Counted from the first letter of the stretch, positions 1-8,656 are shown. The stretch: DNA of 64,000 nt from Solilutibacter tolerans (GCF_900155935.1 NZ_FTLW01000003.1:1-64000), one strand, 5' to 3'. A program made the numbers and translations. The notes: generated from the sequence alone by a model not told the origin.

Positions 1-63
1 ACACCGGCTGCCTACGCCAAACAGTTGGCAGCCAAAGCCGCTACGATGAACCCCGGACTCTAA
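1..63 (+). pseudogene. C-terminal end of an IS3-type transposase (window edge)
   Basis: The first 20 codons read in frame to a TAA and end in a short Pro-Gly-Leu tail, as seen at the C-terminus of IS3-family OrfB integrases. About 15 bases after the stop comes a G-rich stretch (ctactgaaagcgggggga) that resembles the terminal region of such elements. Only the 3' end is in the window, so it cannot be said whether the element is complete. The family call rests on a short tail and is tentative. Confidence 0.5.
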
Positions 64-100
64 ACAGCCCCGCTACTGAAAGCGGGGGGACGTCGTGACG
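64..100 (+). mobile_element. Probable right terminal region of the IS element
   Basis: Non-coding sequence just after the transposase stop, containing a run of six Gs and the near-palindrome gacgtcgtgacgtc. It probably holds the right inverted repeat, but the left end lies outside the window, so the exact boundary and any target duplication cannot be read. Confidence 0.35.
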
Positions 101-204
101 TCATTCGTGGGCGGGTCAAACTTTAGTTGCCACGATCAGCACCAGCAGGGCCTGAATCAAACCCACTCCAGCTGGCCCGAATTCACTTCTATGCAGGAAT
201 GACA

Positions 205-585
205 ATGGAGCGCGTAACAGGAATTGGGGGGATATTCTTCAAATCATCAAACCCTAAATCACTAGGCGACTGGTACAAAAAGCACCTTGGACTTGATGTG
301 ACTGATTGGGGCGGCGCGCTGTTTCGCTGGGGCGGTGATGGAAGTACACGCGGAACCACCGTGTGGAGCCCATTCTCTGAGGACACGACTTATATGGAGC
401 CCGGGAAATCGCCCTTCATGATCAATTTTCGTGTCGCCGACCTAGAAAGCCTGCTTGCTGCCTTGAGGAGTGAAGGCTGCACCGTGATGGAAAAGTCGGA
501 ATCATCAGAGCAAGGAAAGTTTGGCTGGGTGATTGATCTGGATGGCAACAAGATTGAGCTGTGGGAACCGGCTCCCGGCTACTGA
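205..585 (+). CDS. VOC (glyoxalase/bleomycin resistance) superfamily protein
   Basis: A 126-residue protein with the beta-alpha-beta-beta-beta fold signature of the vicinal oxygen chelate superfamily: an N-terminal strand followed by a helix with WYKKHLGLDV, a second half starting near NFRVADLE, and the closing DLDGNKIELWEP, where Glu is a usual metal ligand. The substrate cannot be predicted. I chose ATG 205 because AGGA lies about 8 nt upstream; a TTG at 127 and an ATG at 199 are in frame but have no better site. Base composition is more AT-rich than in the rest of the window and the gene follows an IS end, which suggests acquisition by transfer. Confidence 0.8.
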   Translation: MERVTGIGGIFFKSSNPKSLGDWYKKHLGLDVTDWGGALFRWGGDGSTRGTTVWSPFSEDTTYMEPGKSPFMINFRVADLESLLAALRSEGCTVMEKSESSEQGKFGWVIDLDGNKIELWEPAPGY

Positions 586-672
586 CAGCAATTGTTTGGG
601 CCATGCGCTCACTCAGGCCAGACAATTGACAGATAATTGATCCAGCATCCACTTCATTTCCCAGGTAACGCG

Positions 673-942
673 ATGAATCCAACTTTGGTCATCATCTTTT
701 TTCTTGCAACCGCCCCCATTGCACTCATGCCCAGCATCATTTCGCTTTTCACACGGCACAAGTCGCGCGCAACGATCGTCGGGATCAACCTTGGGCTGTG
801 GGCATTGATTTTTATTGGCGCCTGGAATTTCACGATTGGTACTTCCAGCGCTTTTCAGCTCCCTACCTTACTTGCATTGGCTGCTTGGTTGGTCCTGCTT
901 GGTTACTCGATCCGCAACACGAGCACCAAATCCAAGGCCTGA
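673..942 (+). CDS. Small membrane protein of the superinfection-immunity (Imm-like) family
   Basis: An 89-residue protein with three likely membrane segments (about residues 3-22, 34-52 and 58-76). The middle part, a Met-Pro-Ser-Ile loop, a short basic stretch and then a Leu/Trp/Ile-rich helix, resembles the T4 Imm-like superinfection immunity family, whose phage members block DNA entry of related phages. Many bacterial genomes carry uncharacterised members, so the function here is open. ATG 673 has CCAGGTAA upstream and is preferred over ATG 637. It shares the lower GC of the preceding gene and lies in the same small block behind the IS end. Confidence 0.55.
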   Translation: MNPTLVIIFFLATAPIALMPSIISLFTRHKSRATIVGINLGLWALIFIGAWNFTIGTSSAFQLPTLLALAAWLVLLGYSIRNTSTKSKA

Positions 943-964
943 TGTCATTTCGATCAGATTGCCA

Positions 965-1369
965 CTAAATCGCGTCTATATCGCCTAGCGCACGAATCAA
1001 ACGCCGCGCGCGCTTGTCTGGTCTGGATTCCGGCGCGCGGTACCCTGCATTCGCTGCTCGTGCCAATGCGCGTGCGTTTTCACGGGCTACTCGAGAGGCA
1101 TCACTTTCTTCGTAAAGCGTGCACGCAAAGCTGGGGGGCCCACGCTTTTCTGCCAAGGCCATGACCTGGATGTCGAAAATTTCAGCGGCACGCTCAATTT
1201 GCATGCGCAAGCCTGGACGCACCATGCGAGATGGCTTGGCGTCTTGGTTTTCAACCTTGACGCGTCCCAATTCGATCGCCTGTTTTGCAAGACTGCGTGT
1301 CTTGAAAAAACGTGCGACCCAGAGCCAAGCGTCCAGTCGCATTCCATCAATGACAACTGGATCGTTCAT
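965..1369 (-). CDS. hslR: Heat shock protein 15, S4-domain ribosome-associated RNA-binding protein
   Basis: 134 residues. The S4 RNA-binding domain lies at about residues 9-70 (RLDAWLWVARFFKTRSLA, then GRVKVEN and the PG-R motif). A basic C-terminal tail (RPDKRARRLIR) follows, as in E. coli Hsp15. Hsp15 binds free 50S subunits carrying a nascent chain and helps recycle stalled subunits. The length matches the family (about 133). I use ATG 1369; a TTG lies one codon earlier. It ends in TAG, which shows that UAG is an ordinary stop codon in this genome. It is transcribed like rplS but is separated from it by a terminator-like hairpin. Confidence 0.93.
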   Translation of the reverse strand: MNDPVVIDGMRLDAWLWVARFFKTRSLAKQAIELGRVKVENQDAKPSRMVRPGLRMQIERAAEIFDIQVMALAEKRGPPSFACTLYEESDASRVARENARALARAANAGYRAPESRPDKRARRLIRALGDIDAI

Positions 1370-1390
1370 CAATCAAGCACTTCAGCATTC

Positions 1391-1421
1391 CCAAAATGCA
1401 AACGGCCGCACTAGGCGGCCG
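1391..1421 (-). terminator. Rho-independent terminator after rplS
   Basis: A perfect 7-bp GC stem, cggccgc (1403-1409) and gcggccg (1415-1421), closes a 5-nt loop. On the minus strand it is followed by TTTGCATTTT. It lies 26 bases beyond the rplS stop and would end the rpsP-rimM-trmD-rplS transcript before hslR. Confidence 0.7.
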
Positions 1422-1446
1422 CTGCGGTATAACTCGTCGCAAACAC

Positions 1447-1860
1447 TTACTCAGCAGCTGCGGCGGCGGCCTTCGCCTCGTTCTTGGCCTTGGCGACGGC
1501 GGCCAGATCCTCGCGGATGCGGGCAGCACGGCCTTCCAGACCACGCAAGTAGTACAGCTTGCCGGCACGGACAGCGCCGCGACGCTTGACCTTGACCGAC
1601 TCGATGATGGCGCTATGGCTCTGGAACACGCGCTCGACGCCGTAACCATGCGAAATCTTGCGCACGGTGAAGGCGGAGTTCAAACCTGCGTTCTTCTTGG
1701 CGATGACCACGCCTTCATAGGCCTGGACACGTTCACGGTTACCTTCCTTCACCTTGACGTTGACGATCACGGTGTCGCCGGGGCCGAATTCGGGCAGCTT
1801 GCGCTCGGCCTGGGCCGATTCGAATTCGTTGAGGAGGTTGTTCAAAGACGGCTTGCTCAT
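1447..1860 (-). CDS. rplS: 50S ribosomal protein bL19
   Basis: 137 residues. The conserved L19 core is present ([32 protein letters not shown], then [36 protein letters not shown]), ending in an Ala/Lys-rich tail. L19 sits at the 30S-50S interface and contacts 16S rRNA. It is the last gene of the classic rpsP-rimM-trmD-rplS order. A 113-bp gap separates it from trmD and contains its own promoter-like sequence, which would allow higher expression than that of the two modification genes. Confidence 0.97.
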   Translation of the reverse strand: MSKPSLNNLLNEFESAQAERKLPEFGPGDTVIVNVKVKEGNRERVQAYEGVVIAKKNAGLNSAFTVRKISHGYGVERVFQSHSAIIESVKVKRRGAVRAGKLYYLRGLEGRAARIREDLAAVAKAKNEAKAAAAAAE

Positions 1861-1939
1861 GGGTATTGCCTGTGTATTTGTGGTTTATAAGCGTGAGTGC
1901 GCGTGGACCCACGTCTTGGCTGGTGGAACGAAGCCGCTA

Positions 1940-1969
1940 AGTATAACGGGCTTTTCTCTACACAGACAA
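1940..1969 (-). promoter_or_regulatory. Candidate promoter for rplS
   Basis: On the minus strand TTGTCT (1964-1969) and TATACT (1940-1945) are separated by 18 nt, which is a fair sigma-70 match. It lies between trmD and rplS and would give rplS a separate transcript with a leader of about 70 nt. Confidence 0.55.
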
Positions 1970-1973
1970 GGGC

Positions 1974-2711
1974 TTAGCTGTCTTTCTCTATCCTGCTCAG
2001 CGCCTTGGATTCGGCTGGGCTTAACCGCGCAGCCTCGAGCAAGTCCGGACGCCGCTCAAAGGTGCGTGAGACGGACTGGGCCCTGCGCCAGCGGGCGATC
2101 TCGGCGTGGTTGCCGGAGAGCAGCACCTCGGGGACGCGGCCAAAGGGGTGATCCACTGGACGGGTGTAATGCGGGCAATCGAGCAGGCCATCGCCCTCGA
2201 AACTATCCTGGACGGCGGATTCAGCATCGTTCAAGGCGCCTTCCTGCAGCCGAGCTATCGCATCGATCAGGACCGCAGCCCCCAGCTCGCCGCCCGAGAT
2301 GACGTAATCCCCCAGCGAGATCTCTTCGTCAACCTCGTGCTGGATGAAGCGCTCATCGACACCCTCGTAGCGGCTGCAGACCAGGGCCAGGCGAGGCATG
2401 GCAGCCAGCTCGCGTACCCTCGCCTGCGTCAGCGGGCGGCCCTGAGGACTGAGGTGAATGACATGCAGCGGGCGCTCGTCGGCCTTTCGGGCGGCCGCCA
2501 GCGCGCGCGACAGCGGGTCGATCATCATGACCATGCCGGGGCCGCCACCGAATGGGCGGTCATCGACACGGCGGTAGCCGCCCTCGGCAAAATCGCGCGG
2601 GTTCCACGCCTCGACTTGGACCAATCCCCGCTCGCAGGCGCGACCGAGCACACCGAAGGCCACCGCCTGGCGAATGAAGTCAGGGAACAGGGTGAGGATG
2701 TCGATGCGCAT
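1974..2711 (-). CDS. trmD: tRNA (guanine37-N1)-methyltransferase
   Basis: 245 residues. TrmD is a SPOUT-class enzyme that methylates G37 of tRNAs for Leu, Pro and Arg with S-adenosylmethionine and prevents +1 frameshifting. Family signatures are visible: [12 protein letters not shown] at the start, the knot region with [13 protein letters not shown], and [26 protein letters not shown]. The C-terminal tRNA-binding domain contains YTRP and [11 protein letters not shown]. The length is normal for the family. It lies 9 bp after rimM in the ribosomal operon. Confidence 0.97.
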   Translation of the reverse strand: MRIDILTLFPDFIRQAVAFGVLGRACERGLVQVEAWNPRDFAEGGYRRVDDRPFGGGPGMVMMIDPLSRALAAARKADERPLHVIHLSPQGRPLTQARVRELAAMPRLALVCSRYEGVDERFIQHEVDEEISLGDYVISGGELGAAVLIDAIARLQEGALNDAESAVQDSFEGDGLLDCPHYTRPVDHPFGRVPEVLLSGNHAEIARWRRAQSVSRTFERRPDLLEAARLSPAESKALSRIEKDS

Positions 2712-2720
2712 GGCGACGCG

Positions 2721-3245
2721 TCAGAAATCAGGATCCCAGTCGACAGTGATGACGCCGGTATCGAAATCCACCTGGGTCACTACGTCCGGCTGGATGAACG
2801 GAATCAAGCGCTCGCGGTCGCCGCGCACGGCGAGCACATCGTTGGCACCGGTCGCGAACACATGATCGAGGATACCGAGTGGCACGCCGCCGACCGTTTC
2901 CACCCGCAAGCCTTCCAGATCGACCCAGTAATACTCGCCGGGCTTCGGTGGAGGCAAAGCCTCACGCGGGACGTAGATTTCGGTCCCACGCAGGGCCTCG
3001 GACGCATCGCGATCCTCGACACCGGGCAGTTGCGCAACCACCCCCTTGGCGCCGCTGCGACCGCGCACGCCTTCCAGAGCACGTTCGTTGCCACGCGCAT
3101 CGCGCAGCAGCCACGGCTGATACCGAAAGATCGCGGTTTCAGGCTCGGTGTGGGAGCGGATTTTCACCTCCCCACGCACACCAAACGCACCCATGATCTC
3201 GCCGACCAGGATGCGTTTGCCGGAAATTGTGACGGAAGCAGTCAT
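2721..3245 (-). CDS. rimM: Ribosome maturation factor RimM
   Basis: 174 residues. RimM assists assembly of the 30S 3' head domain by binding uS19. The N-terminal barrel domain begins with [23 protein letters not shown], the family signature. The C-terminal PRC-barrel contains [12 protein letters not shown] and ends [30 protein letters not shown]. It sits between rpsP and trmD as in most proteobacteria. ATG 3245 gives the usual length. Confidence 0.96.
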   Translation of the reverse strand: MTASVTISGKRILVGEIMGAFGVRGEVKIRSHTEPETAIFRYQPWLLRDARGNERALEGVRGRSGAKGVVAQLPGVEDRDASEALRGTEIYVPREALPPPKPGEYYWVDLEGLRVETVGGVPLGILDHVFATGANDVLAVRGDRERLIPFIQPDVVTQVDFDTGVITVDWDPDF

Positions 3246-3290
3246 CGGGCTTCCGTCATGTCAGCACTGGGCCGCGTGGCGGCCACGGGC

Positions 3291-3548
3291 TCAGGCAGCT
3301 GCCTGAGCCTTGTTGACGTCCTTGTACAGCGCGCCGACCTTGTCGGTCATCTGGGCACCGTTGCCAATCCAGTGATTGATGCGCTCGAGGTTCATTTCGA
3401 CACGCTTCTCGTTGCCCTGGGCAACCGGATTGAAGAAACCCACACGCTCGATGTTGCGGCCGTCGCGGGCGCTGCGGCTGTCGGTGACGATGATGTGGTA
3501 GAAGGGGCGCTTCTTGGCGCCGCCACGGGTAAGGCGGATCTTGACCAT
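3291..3548 (-). CDS. rpsP: 30S ribosomal protein bS16
   Basis: 85 residues with the family signature [31 protein letters not shown] and VGFFNP. bS16 is needed early in 30S assembly. It is the first gene of the rpsP-rimM-trmD-rplS operon and has a strong promoter immediately upstream. The 45-bp gap to rimM holds no clear terminator. Confidence 0.97.
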   Translation of the reverse strand: MVKIRLTRGGAKKRPFYHIIVTDSRSARDGRNIERVGFFNPVAQGNEKRVEMNLERINHWIGNGAQMTDKVGALYKDVNKAQAAA

Positions 3549-3596
3549 GATTGACTCGGTATTGCCCAGCTGCCGGGATGGCAGGGTAAGCCGGAA

Positions 3597-3625
3597 ATTA
3601 TAGCGCCCCTGGTCTGGCCGGGCAA
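3597..3625 (-). promoter_or_regulatory. Promoter of the rpsP-rimM-trmD-rplS operon
   Basis: On the minus strand TTGCCC (3620-3625) is followed after exactly 17 nt by a consensus TATAAT (3597-3602). It is about 50 bases upstream of the rpsP start and gives a leader of roughly 40 nt. Confidence 0.75.
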
Positions 3626-3631
3626 ACCCCC

Positions 3632-4660
3632 TCAGCGGCTGGCGTCTGCAGCCTCGGCAGCACGGACACGCTCCTGGCTGGGCGGGTGGGTGGAGAGGTA
3701 GCCGATCACACTGCCATCCACATCCTCCATCCCATGCGCCTTCATCAGCCGCGCCATCAGGGTGGCGAAGTCTCTCGGCGACTTGCCATGGCGCTTGAGT
3801 AGGGCGAAGGCGTATTGGTCGGCCTCGCGCTCGTGGTCGCGGGAAAAGCCATTGCTGAGCAAGGTGGCCGGGATCGATACCGCGAGAGACGAGCCGGTCG
3901 CATCGCCCAACATCAAGCCAGCCAACACAAAGACCGAAGAACCTTCGATCGCCCCGCGGACGCCATGTCGATGCACATGGTGGCCAGCTTCGTGGGCCAA
4001 CACGGCCAATAGTTCATCATCGGATTCGGCCAATTCGACCAGTTGATCGGTCATGTAGATACGTCCGTCCGGCAGGGCGAAGGCGTTGGGGCCGATGCCC
4101 GCTGCATTCACCAAATTCAGGCGCATCTGATCGGCGCGCGGCTCGCCGGCGACCAGTCTTTTGAATTGCGATTGCAATGCTTGCTGCCGTGCGTCAGGCA
4201 ACTCGGTGGGTTGGAGGTGGAACCTCTCCAGCACCTTCACGACCTGGTTGCTGGCGCTACGCTCGACCGAAGCCGGCAGGCGCTCGGCGATCTTGAGCGC
4301 AGCCCAGGGCAAACCGTATTGCAGGAAGCCGACGATCAACGCGACGGTGATCAAAGCCGATGCGGCGATGGCGTATTTGCGTCGTTCCAGCCAATCGGCG
4401 AAAGCTTCAACGCGGCTCGGTGGGCGCGGGAACCACTCATCCAACGTTGGGGAGTCGGCCAACTCGATGCACCCGCCATCGGGCAAGGTCAGTGTGCGCG
4501 GCGTACGCCCCAAACGAGGGCTGATGCGGATGTAAGCCAAGGGCCAGTCATGGATGCTCTCACCAGCGTCCCCGGTGTCGGCTTGCAGCCAGTCGCCATT
4601 GCGCGACACCTTCACCGTGCGCAGGCGACTGCTGCGGCCGTCTGACCACTGCCCTTCCAT
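3632..4660 (-). CDS. Membrane-anchored M48 family zinc metalloprotease
   Basis: 342 residues. An N-terminal soluble region of about 90 residues is followed by one membrane segment (about 97-115) and an M48 peptidase domain. The zinc motif HEAGH is at residues 223-227, and the third-ligand region EREAD is near 277-281. M48 proteases degrade misfolded envelope or membrane proteins. I chose ATG 4660, four bases beyond the stop of the upstream DUF898 gene; the in-frame ORF extends to 4774, but that extension lies inside the neighbour. The tight spacing implies co-translation with the DUF898 gene. The substrate is unknown. Confidence 0.85.
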   Translation of the reverse strand: MEGQWSDGRSSRLRTVKVSRNGDWLQADTGDAGESIHDWPLAYIRISPRLGRTPRTLTLPDGGCIELADSPTLDEWFPRPPSRVEAFADWLERRKYAIAASALITVALIVGFLQYGLPWAALKIAERLPASVERSASNQVVKVLERFHLQPTELPDARQQALQSQFKRLVAGEPRADQMRLNLVNAAGIGPNAFALPDGRIYMTDQLVELAESDDELLAVLAHEAGHHVHRHGVRGAIEGSSVFVLAGLMLGDATGSSLAVSIPATLLSNGFSRDHEREADQYAFALLKRHGKSPRDFATLMARLMKAHGMEDVDGSVIGYLSTHPPSQERVRAAEAADASR

Positions 4661-4664
4661 CACG

Positions 4665-5765
4665 TCAGATCCCAAAATCGAGGCCGGCATCGAGCGCATC
4701 GACCAACTCGGCACCGGTCGCGCCTGCGTGCATCTGCGATGCGGCCGCGAACTCATCCAGATCACCCGTGGCAATCAAGGTGAAATGCTCGGCGCGATAA
4801 CGAGCCAGCCGAACCATCGCCCACGGCACCGCAAGGCCAAGCGTGAACAGAATCGCGACGATGTTGCTGAGATAGATCCAGGTGACATCACGCACGCGCA
4901 GCGTCGATTCGAACCGATGCAACATCAATGAAGTGTTCTGCCACATCAGGTTGGTGTAGCGCACGCGCAGATAGGTCATGACGAAGAACAGGCCTCCATA
5001 GAACACGAAGAGGAACATCATCATTCCAAACAACAAGGCTTCCTTGTCTTCGCTGCCGCTGCTCTTGGTGGCCGCCGTGTATGCACCCACCAACATCACG
5101 CCGATAATGATGGCGAGGATGCCCAGACCCAACGCAACGAAATACGCGGGGTAGTACTGGCTCGATTCCCCTTTGAAAGCGAACCGCTTGACACCGAAAC
5201 GATGTCCTTCGACCACGAACTGCTGTTTGGCCGCTGACGCCATCGGGTACAGCAAGGTCAGGGTCATACTGGTGATGATGTTCCACATCAGGAACGGCAT
5301 GTAAGCATCGCCGGCAGGTTGGTCGAAGCGGAAACTGAGGCCTCGCCACACCGAGTTGCGTGCGCGGAAGCGCAGCGACCAGACGATGATCATCGGCATC
5401 AACAAACCCACAGCCATGATCAGCAGGAAGTAGAGCGCTGGCATGAAGTTGGATGTCAGCGCCAAGGTGATCACCACTGCATAGGCGATCAAGCGGCCCT
5501 TGAGGATGGCGATGGGATCGGCGGTGTACTCGAAGGCCGAGCCAGCAAGCCGCGTATTCGAATAGAAATAGCGCTCGGTGCGCACCTTTGCCCAGGCCGA
5601 ATAAATGCCGAGCGTGAGGATGCTGAGCACGACGTTGACGATCCAGATACCGAAATACTCGCCTGCATGCCCGGAGAAGACGGGCTTGTGCCGCCTTTCA
5701 GGCAGTGGCGGCGGGTTGTGCGGCGCAGGGCCGGGCTCTGCGTCCGGCCAGATTCGGTACTCCAT
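4665..5765 (-). CDS. DUF898 (YjgN-like) integral membrane protein
   Basis: 366 residues. After a Pro-rich N-terminus the family signature appears: FSGHAGEYFGIWIVNVVLSILTLGIYSAWAKVR, then RYFYSNTRLAGSAFEY. Several hydrophobic segments follow, with repeats of the L-x-x-LTLGIYxxWAxVR type near the end (LFTLGLAVPWAMVRLARYRAEH). This is the DUF898/YjgN family of multi-pass inner-membrane proteins, of unknown function. A good ribosome site (ggggagcac) precedes ATG 5765. It is the first gene of a two-gene unit with the M48 protease, so the two products may act together. Confidence 0.85.
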   Translation of the reverse strand: MEYRIWPDAEPGPAPHNPPPLPERRHKPVFSGHAGEYFGIWIVNVVLSILTLGIYSAWAKVRTERYFYSNTRLAGSAFEYTADPIAILKGRLIAYAVVITLALTSNFMPALYFLLIMAVGLLMPMIIVWSLRFRARNSVWRGLSFRFDQPAGDAYMPFLMWNIITSMTLTLLYPMASAAKQQFVVEGHRFGVKRFAFKGESSQYYPAYFVALGLGILAIIIGVMLVGAYTAATKSSGSEDKEALLFGMMMFLFVFYGGLFFVMTYLRVRYTNLMWQNTSLMLHRFESTLRVRDVTWIYLSNIVAILFTLGLAVPWAMVRLARYRAEHFTLIATGDLDEFAAASQMHAGATGAELVDALDAGLDFGI

Positions 5766-5861
5766 GTGCTCCCCTTGTCTTCCTTGTCGGTCTCCCCAGA
5801 CCGTGCGTTGCTACGTTAGCGCATCAACGCAGGTTTCTTTAAGACTGTGATGTGACGCGGG

Positions 5862-7232
5862 TCAACGGAACGGCATGCCGCCGCCCATCATTCCCTGCAT
5901 GCCGCGCATCATGCCTTTCATTCCCTTCATGCCGCCGCGCCCCAGCTTGCCCATCATTTTTTCCATCTGCTGATATTGCTTGAGCAGACGGTTGACGTCA
6001 GCGGGCTGCACACCAGAACCACGAGCGATGCGCGCGCGGCGCGAACCATTGAGCAGCGTCGGGTTGCGACGTTCTTTGAGCGTCATCGAATTGATGATGG
6101 CGATCTGACGCGGGATTTCCTTGCCAGTGACCTGGTTCTTCACCGAGTCCGGGATCTGGCCCATGCCCGGCAGCTTGTCCATGAGGCCCGACAGCCCCCC
6201 CATGTTCTGCATCTGCTCCAGCTGGTCGCGCATGTCGTTGAGGTCGAACTTCTTGCCCTTGGCGACCTTCTCCGCCAGCTTCGCCGCCTTGTCCTTGTCG
6301 ACGCCGGCCTCGACCTGCTCAACCAGTGACAACACATCGCCCATGTCGAGGATGCGGCTGGCAACGCGATCGGGGTGGAACACATCCAGACCATCGGGCT
6401 TTTCGCCGACGCCGATGAACTTGATCGGTTTGCCCGTGATGTAGCGCACCGACAGCGCCGCGCCGCCGCGCGCATCGCCATCGGTCTTGGTGAGCACGAC
6501 GCCCGTGAGCGGCAGCGCTTCGCTGAAGGCCTTCGCCGTGTTGGCGGCGTCCTGGCCGGTCATTGAATCGACCACGAACAGCGTCTCGACCGGATTGACC
6601 GCGGCGTGCAGCGCCTTGATCTCGACCATCATCGCCTCATCAATCGCAAGGCGGCCGGCGGTATCGACGATCAAGACATCGGCGAAGGATTTCTTCGCGG
6701 CATCAATCGCCGCACGGACGATGGCTTCGGGCTTCTGCGTTTCATCGGAGGGGAAGAACTCCGCACCGGCCTGACCAGCGAGTGTCTTCAATTGTTCGAT
6801 TGCGGCCGGGCGATACACGTCGGCGGACACCACCATCACCTTCTTCTTGCGCTTCTCTTTGAGATGCTTGGCCAACTTGCCGACCGTTGTCGTCTTACCA
6901 GCACCCTGCAAACCCGCCATCAAGATGACAGCAGGCGCTGGCACATTGAGATTCAGATCGCTGGCCTGCGCGCCCATCACGTTGGTCAGTTCGTCGCGCA
7001 CCACCTTGACCAGCTGCTGGCCTGGGGTCAGCGACTTCATTACCTCCTGCCCCAGCGCGCGCACCTTGATGCGTTGGATCAGCGCCTGCACCACAGGCAA
7101 GGCGACATCGGCCTCTAGCAGGGCGATGCGCACTTCGCGCATGGCTTCGGTGATGTTGGATTCGGTCAGGCGGCCACGGCCGCGCAGACGGTTAATGGTG
7201 CCGGACAGGCGTTCGGTCAATGATTCGAACAT
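5862..7232 (-). CDS. ffh: Signal recognition particle protein Ffh (SRP54)
   Basis: 456 residues. Ffh binds 4.5S RNA and signal sequences and delivers inner-membrane proteins to FtsY. Domains in order: a four-helix N domain, a GTPase G domain with GLQGAGKTTTVGKLAKHL (G1), DTAGRL, TKTDGDARGG and GVGEKPDGL, and a Met-rich M domain ending GMKGMKGMMRGMQGMMGGGMPFR. ATG 7232 (MFESLTERLSG) matches known starts; the ORF extends to 7262 without support. It is divergent from ypjD, a conserved arrangement. Confidence 0.97.
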   Translation of the reverse strand: MFESLTERLSGTINRLRGRGRLTESNITEAMREVRIALLEADVALPVVQALIQRIKVRALGQEVMKSLTPGQQLVKVVRDELTNVMGAQASDLNLNVPAPAVILMAGLQGAGKTTTVGKLAKHLKEKRKKKVMVVSADVYRPAAIEQLKTLAGQAGAEFFPSDETQKPEAIVRAAIDAAKKSFADVLIVDTAGRLAIDEAMMVEIKALHAAVNPVETLFVVDSMTGQDAANTAKAFSEALPLTGVVLTKTDGDARGGAALSVRYITGKPIKFIGVGEKPDGLDVFHPDRVASRILDMGDVLSLVEQVEAGVDKDKAAKLAEKVAKGKKFDLNDMRDQLEQMQNMGGLSGLMDKLPGMGQIPDSVKNQVTGKEIPRQIAIINSMTLKERRNPTLLNGSRRARIARGSGVQPADVNRLLKQYQQMEKMMGKLGRGGMKGMKGMMRGMQGMMGGGMPFR

Positions 7233-7261
7233 GGCGATAAGTGCCTTGAATGCAGTCCACA

Positions 7262-7267
7262 AGTATA
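7262..7267 (-). promoter_or_regulatory. Candidate -10 element of ffh
   Basis: TATACT on the minus strand, about 30 bases upstream of the ffh start in the 78-bp ffh/ypjD divergent gap. No convincing -35 element lies at the right distance. Confidence 0.4.
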
Positions 7268-7310
7268 ACGGCCACTGACTTGGTGCCGCCCTGCATGCGA
7301 CACTGGCGCG

Positions 7311-8099
7311 ATGATCGTCACCTGCCTCGCCGTCGCTTTGTATCTGGCTGCCACCTTGCTGCTGGGCCTGTCTTTGCGACGTCAGGAAGGCACCCGCAAT
7401 CGCGGCTGGTTGCCGCTAGCGGTGCTGGGCATCGTCTTCCACGGCGAAATCCACGCCACCGCCTGGCGCCAAGCCGGCGCACCCGACATGCATTTCTTCG
7501 CGGCCCTGTCGCTATCGGCGTTGGGTATGGCGGCCCTCACCAGCCTCTTCGCGATGCGGGGACGGATGGCGGCGTTGGGCGTGATCGTGTATCCGCTGGC
7601 CGCGCTGTTTGCCCTGCTTTACTCGCTGCACGGCCATTCACGCCCGGCGGCGATGGATTGGCAGCTGCAGCTGCATGCTTGGTGCGCACTGCTGGCTTAC
7701 GCCACGCTGGCGATCGCAGCCCTTTTGGCGGTGCTGCTGTGGCTACAGGAGCGCACGCTTCGCCGTCGCGAGTTCCACCGCTGGCTGCGCATCCTGCCGC
7801 CGTTGACGGAACTGGAAACCCTGCTCTTCCGGACCATTGCGGTCGGATTCCTATTGCTGACGGCAACACTCCTGACCGGCGCCCTCTTCGTGCATGACCT
7901 GTTCGCCCAGCATTTGGCCCACAAAACCGTGTTGTCGATCCTGTCGTGGCTGGTCTTCGGCATCCTGATGTTCGGCCGCTGGCGTTATGGCTGGCGTGGC
8001 CGTACGGCTGCCGCCATGGCCCTTGGCGCCATGCTGTTCCTGTTCCTGGCCTTCTTCGGCAGCCAGTTCGTATATGACTTCATTCTGAAACGCGGTTAG
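7311..8099 (+). CDS. ypjD: Inner-membrane protein YpjD, CcsA/cytochrome c assembly family
   Basis: 262 residues with about eight membrane segments. It belongs to the CcsA/CcmC-like cytochrome-assembly family that lies divergent from ffh in gammaproteobacteria. Typical features are LHAWCALLAYATLAIAALLAVLLWLQE and the late segment HKTVLSILSWLVFGILMFGRWRYGWRG. The E. coli homologue is described as a CorB-like or heme-handling accessory, but its role is not firmly known. The ORF ends in TAG. Confidence 0.88.
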   Translation: MIVTCLAVALYLAATLLLGLSLRRQEGTRNRGWLPLAVLGIVFHGEIHATAWRQAGAPDMHFFAALSLSALGMAALTSLFAMRGRMAALGVIVYPLAALFALLYSLHGHSRPAAMDWQLQLHAWCALLAYATLAIAALLAVLLWLQERTLRRREFHRWLRILPPLTELETLLFRTIAVGFLLLTATLLTGALFVHDLFAQHLAHKTVLSILSWLVFGILMFGRWRYGWRGRTAAAMALGAMLFLFLAFFGSQFVYDFILKRG

Positions 8100-8139
8100 G
8101 GGCATCACATCCCCCACCGTGCGGTTATTTGCCGTTGAT

Positions 8140-8174
8140 ATATTTGCCTTGACAAATATTGTCTGGGCTATAAA
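8140..8174 (+). promoter_or_regulatory. Promoter and inverted-repeat operator of the MarR/efflux operon
   Basis: ATATTTG (8140-8146) and CAAATAT (8153-8159) form a 7-bp inverted repeat around TTGACA (8149-8154). TATAAA (8169-8174) follows with a short 14-nt spacer and ends 10 bases before the MarR ATG. The repeat overlapping the -35 element is a natural binding site for the dimeric MarR protein encoded next to it, which suggests autorepression. The short spacer is suboptimal. Confidence 0.55.
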
Positions 8175-8184
8175 ACCGCGCTCC

Positions 8185-8652
8185 ATGAATACGAAGTCCT
8201 GCGCCGCCCCTCAGCAAGATGAAGCTGCTTCTTTCGGCATCCTGCTGCGCCAAGTCCGGGATCTCTCACGCACTGCGCTGGAAGCCGAATTGGCTGCCGC
8301 CGGGCATGACCTCAGCTTCAGCCAATACATCACCCTCAAAAAGGTGGCGATGGGGTGCGTCAGCCCGGGTGAACTGGCCCGCGCGGCCGAACTCAACCCC
8401 GGCGCAATGACGCGAGTCCTGGATCAGCTGGAGGCCAAGGGCTTGCTCCGCCGCACTGCCGATCCCGATGACCGCCGCGCCTTGCGCATCGAACTTGATG
8501 CCAGCGGCGAAGCCCTGATCCCCACCATCCGCAGTTGCGGAGCGCGCGTCCTGGCACGCGCGCAGCAAGGGATGAGCCCTGCCGAACAAGCCGAGTTCCA
8601 ACGCATGCTGGAACTTATCCGCGACAACCTTCTAGACGCCCGCCAAGGCTGA
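8185..8652 (+). CDS. MarR-family transcriptional regulator of the efflux operon
   Basis: 155 residues with the MarR winged-helix fold: dimerisation helices, then the HTH around LARAAELNPGAMTRVLDQLEAKGLLRR and the wing DPDDRRALRIELDASG. Such proteins usually repress an adjacent multidrug export operon and are released by ligand. The first gene of that operon begins 4 bp after the stop. ATG 8185 is preferred over the in-frame upstream start at 8119. No Shine-Dalgarno sequence is visible before it, and the predicted transcription start is within a few bases of the ATG, so translation may be leaderless. Confidence 0.9.
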   Translation: MNTKSCAAPQQDEAASFGILLRQVRDLSRTALEAELAAAGHDLSFSQYITLKKVAMGCVSPGELARAAELNPGAMTRVLDQLEAKGLLRRTADPDDRRALRIELDASGEALIPTIRSCGARVLARAQQGMSPAEQAEFQRMLELIRDNLLDARQG

Positions 8653-8656
8653 CTCC

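Noticed and set aside
2106-3554. 482-residue open frame on the plus strand
   Set aside because: It runs antisense to trmD, rimM and rpsP, which are unmistakable; a shadow of GC-rich coding.
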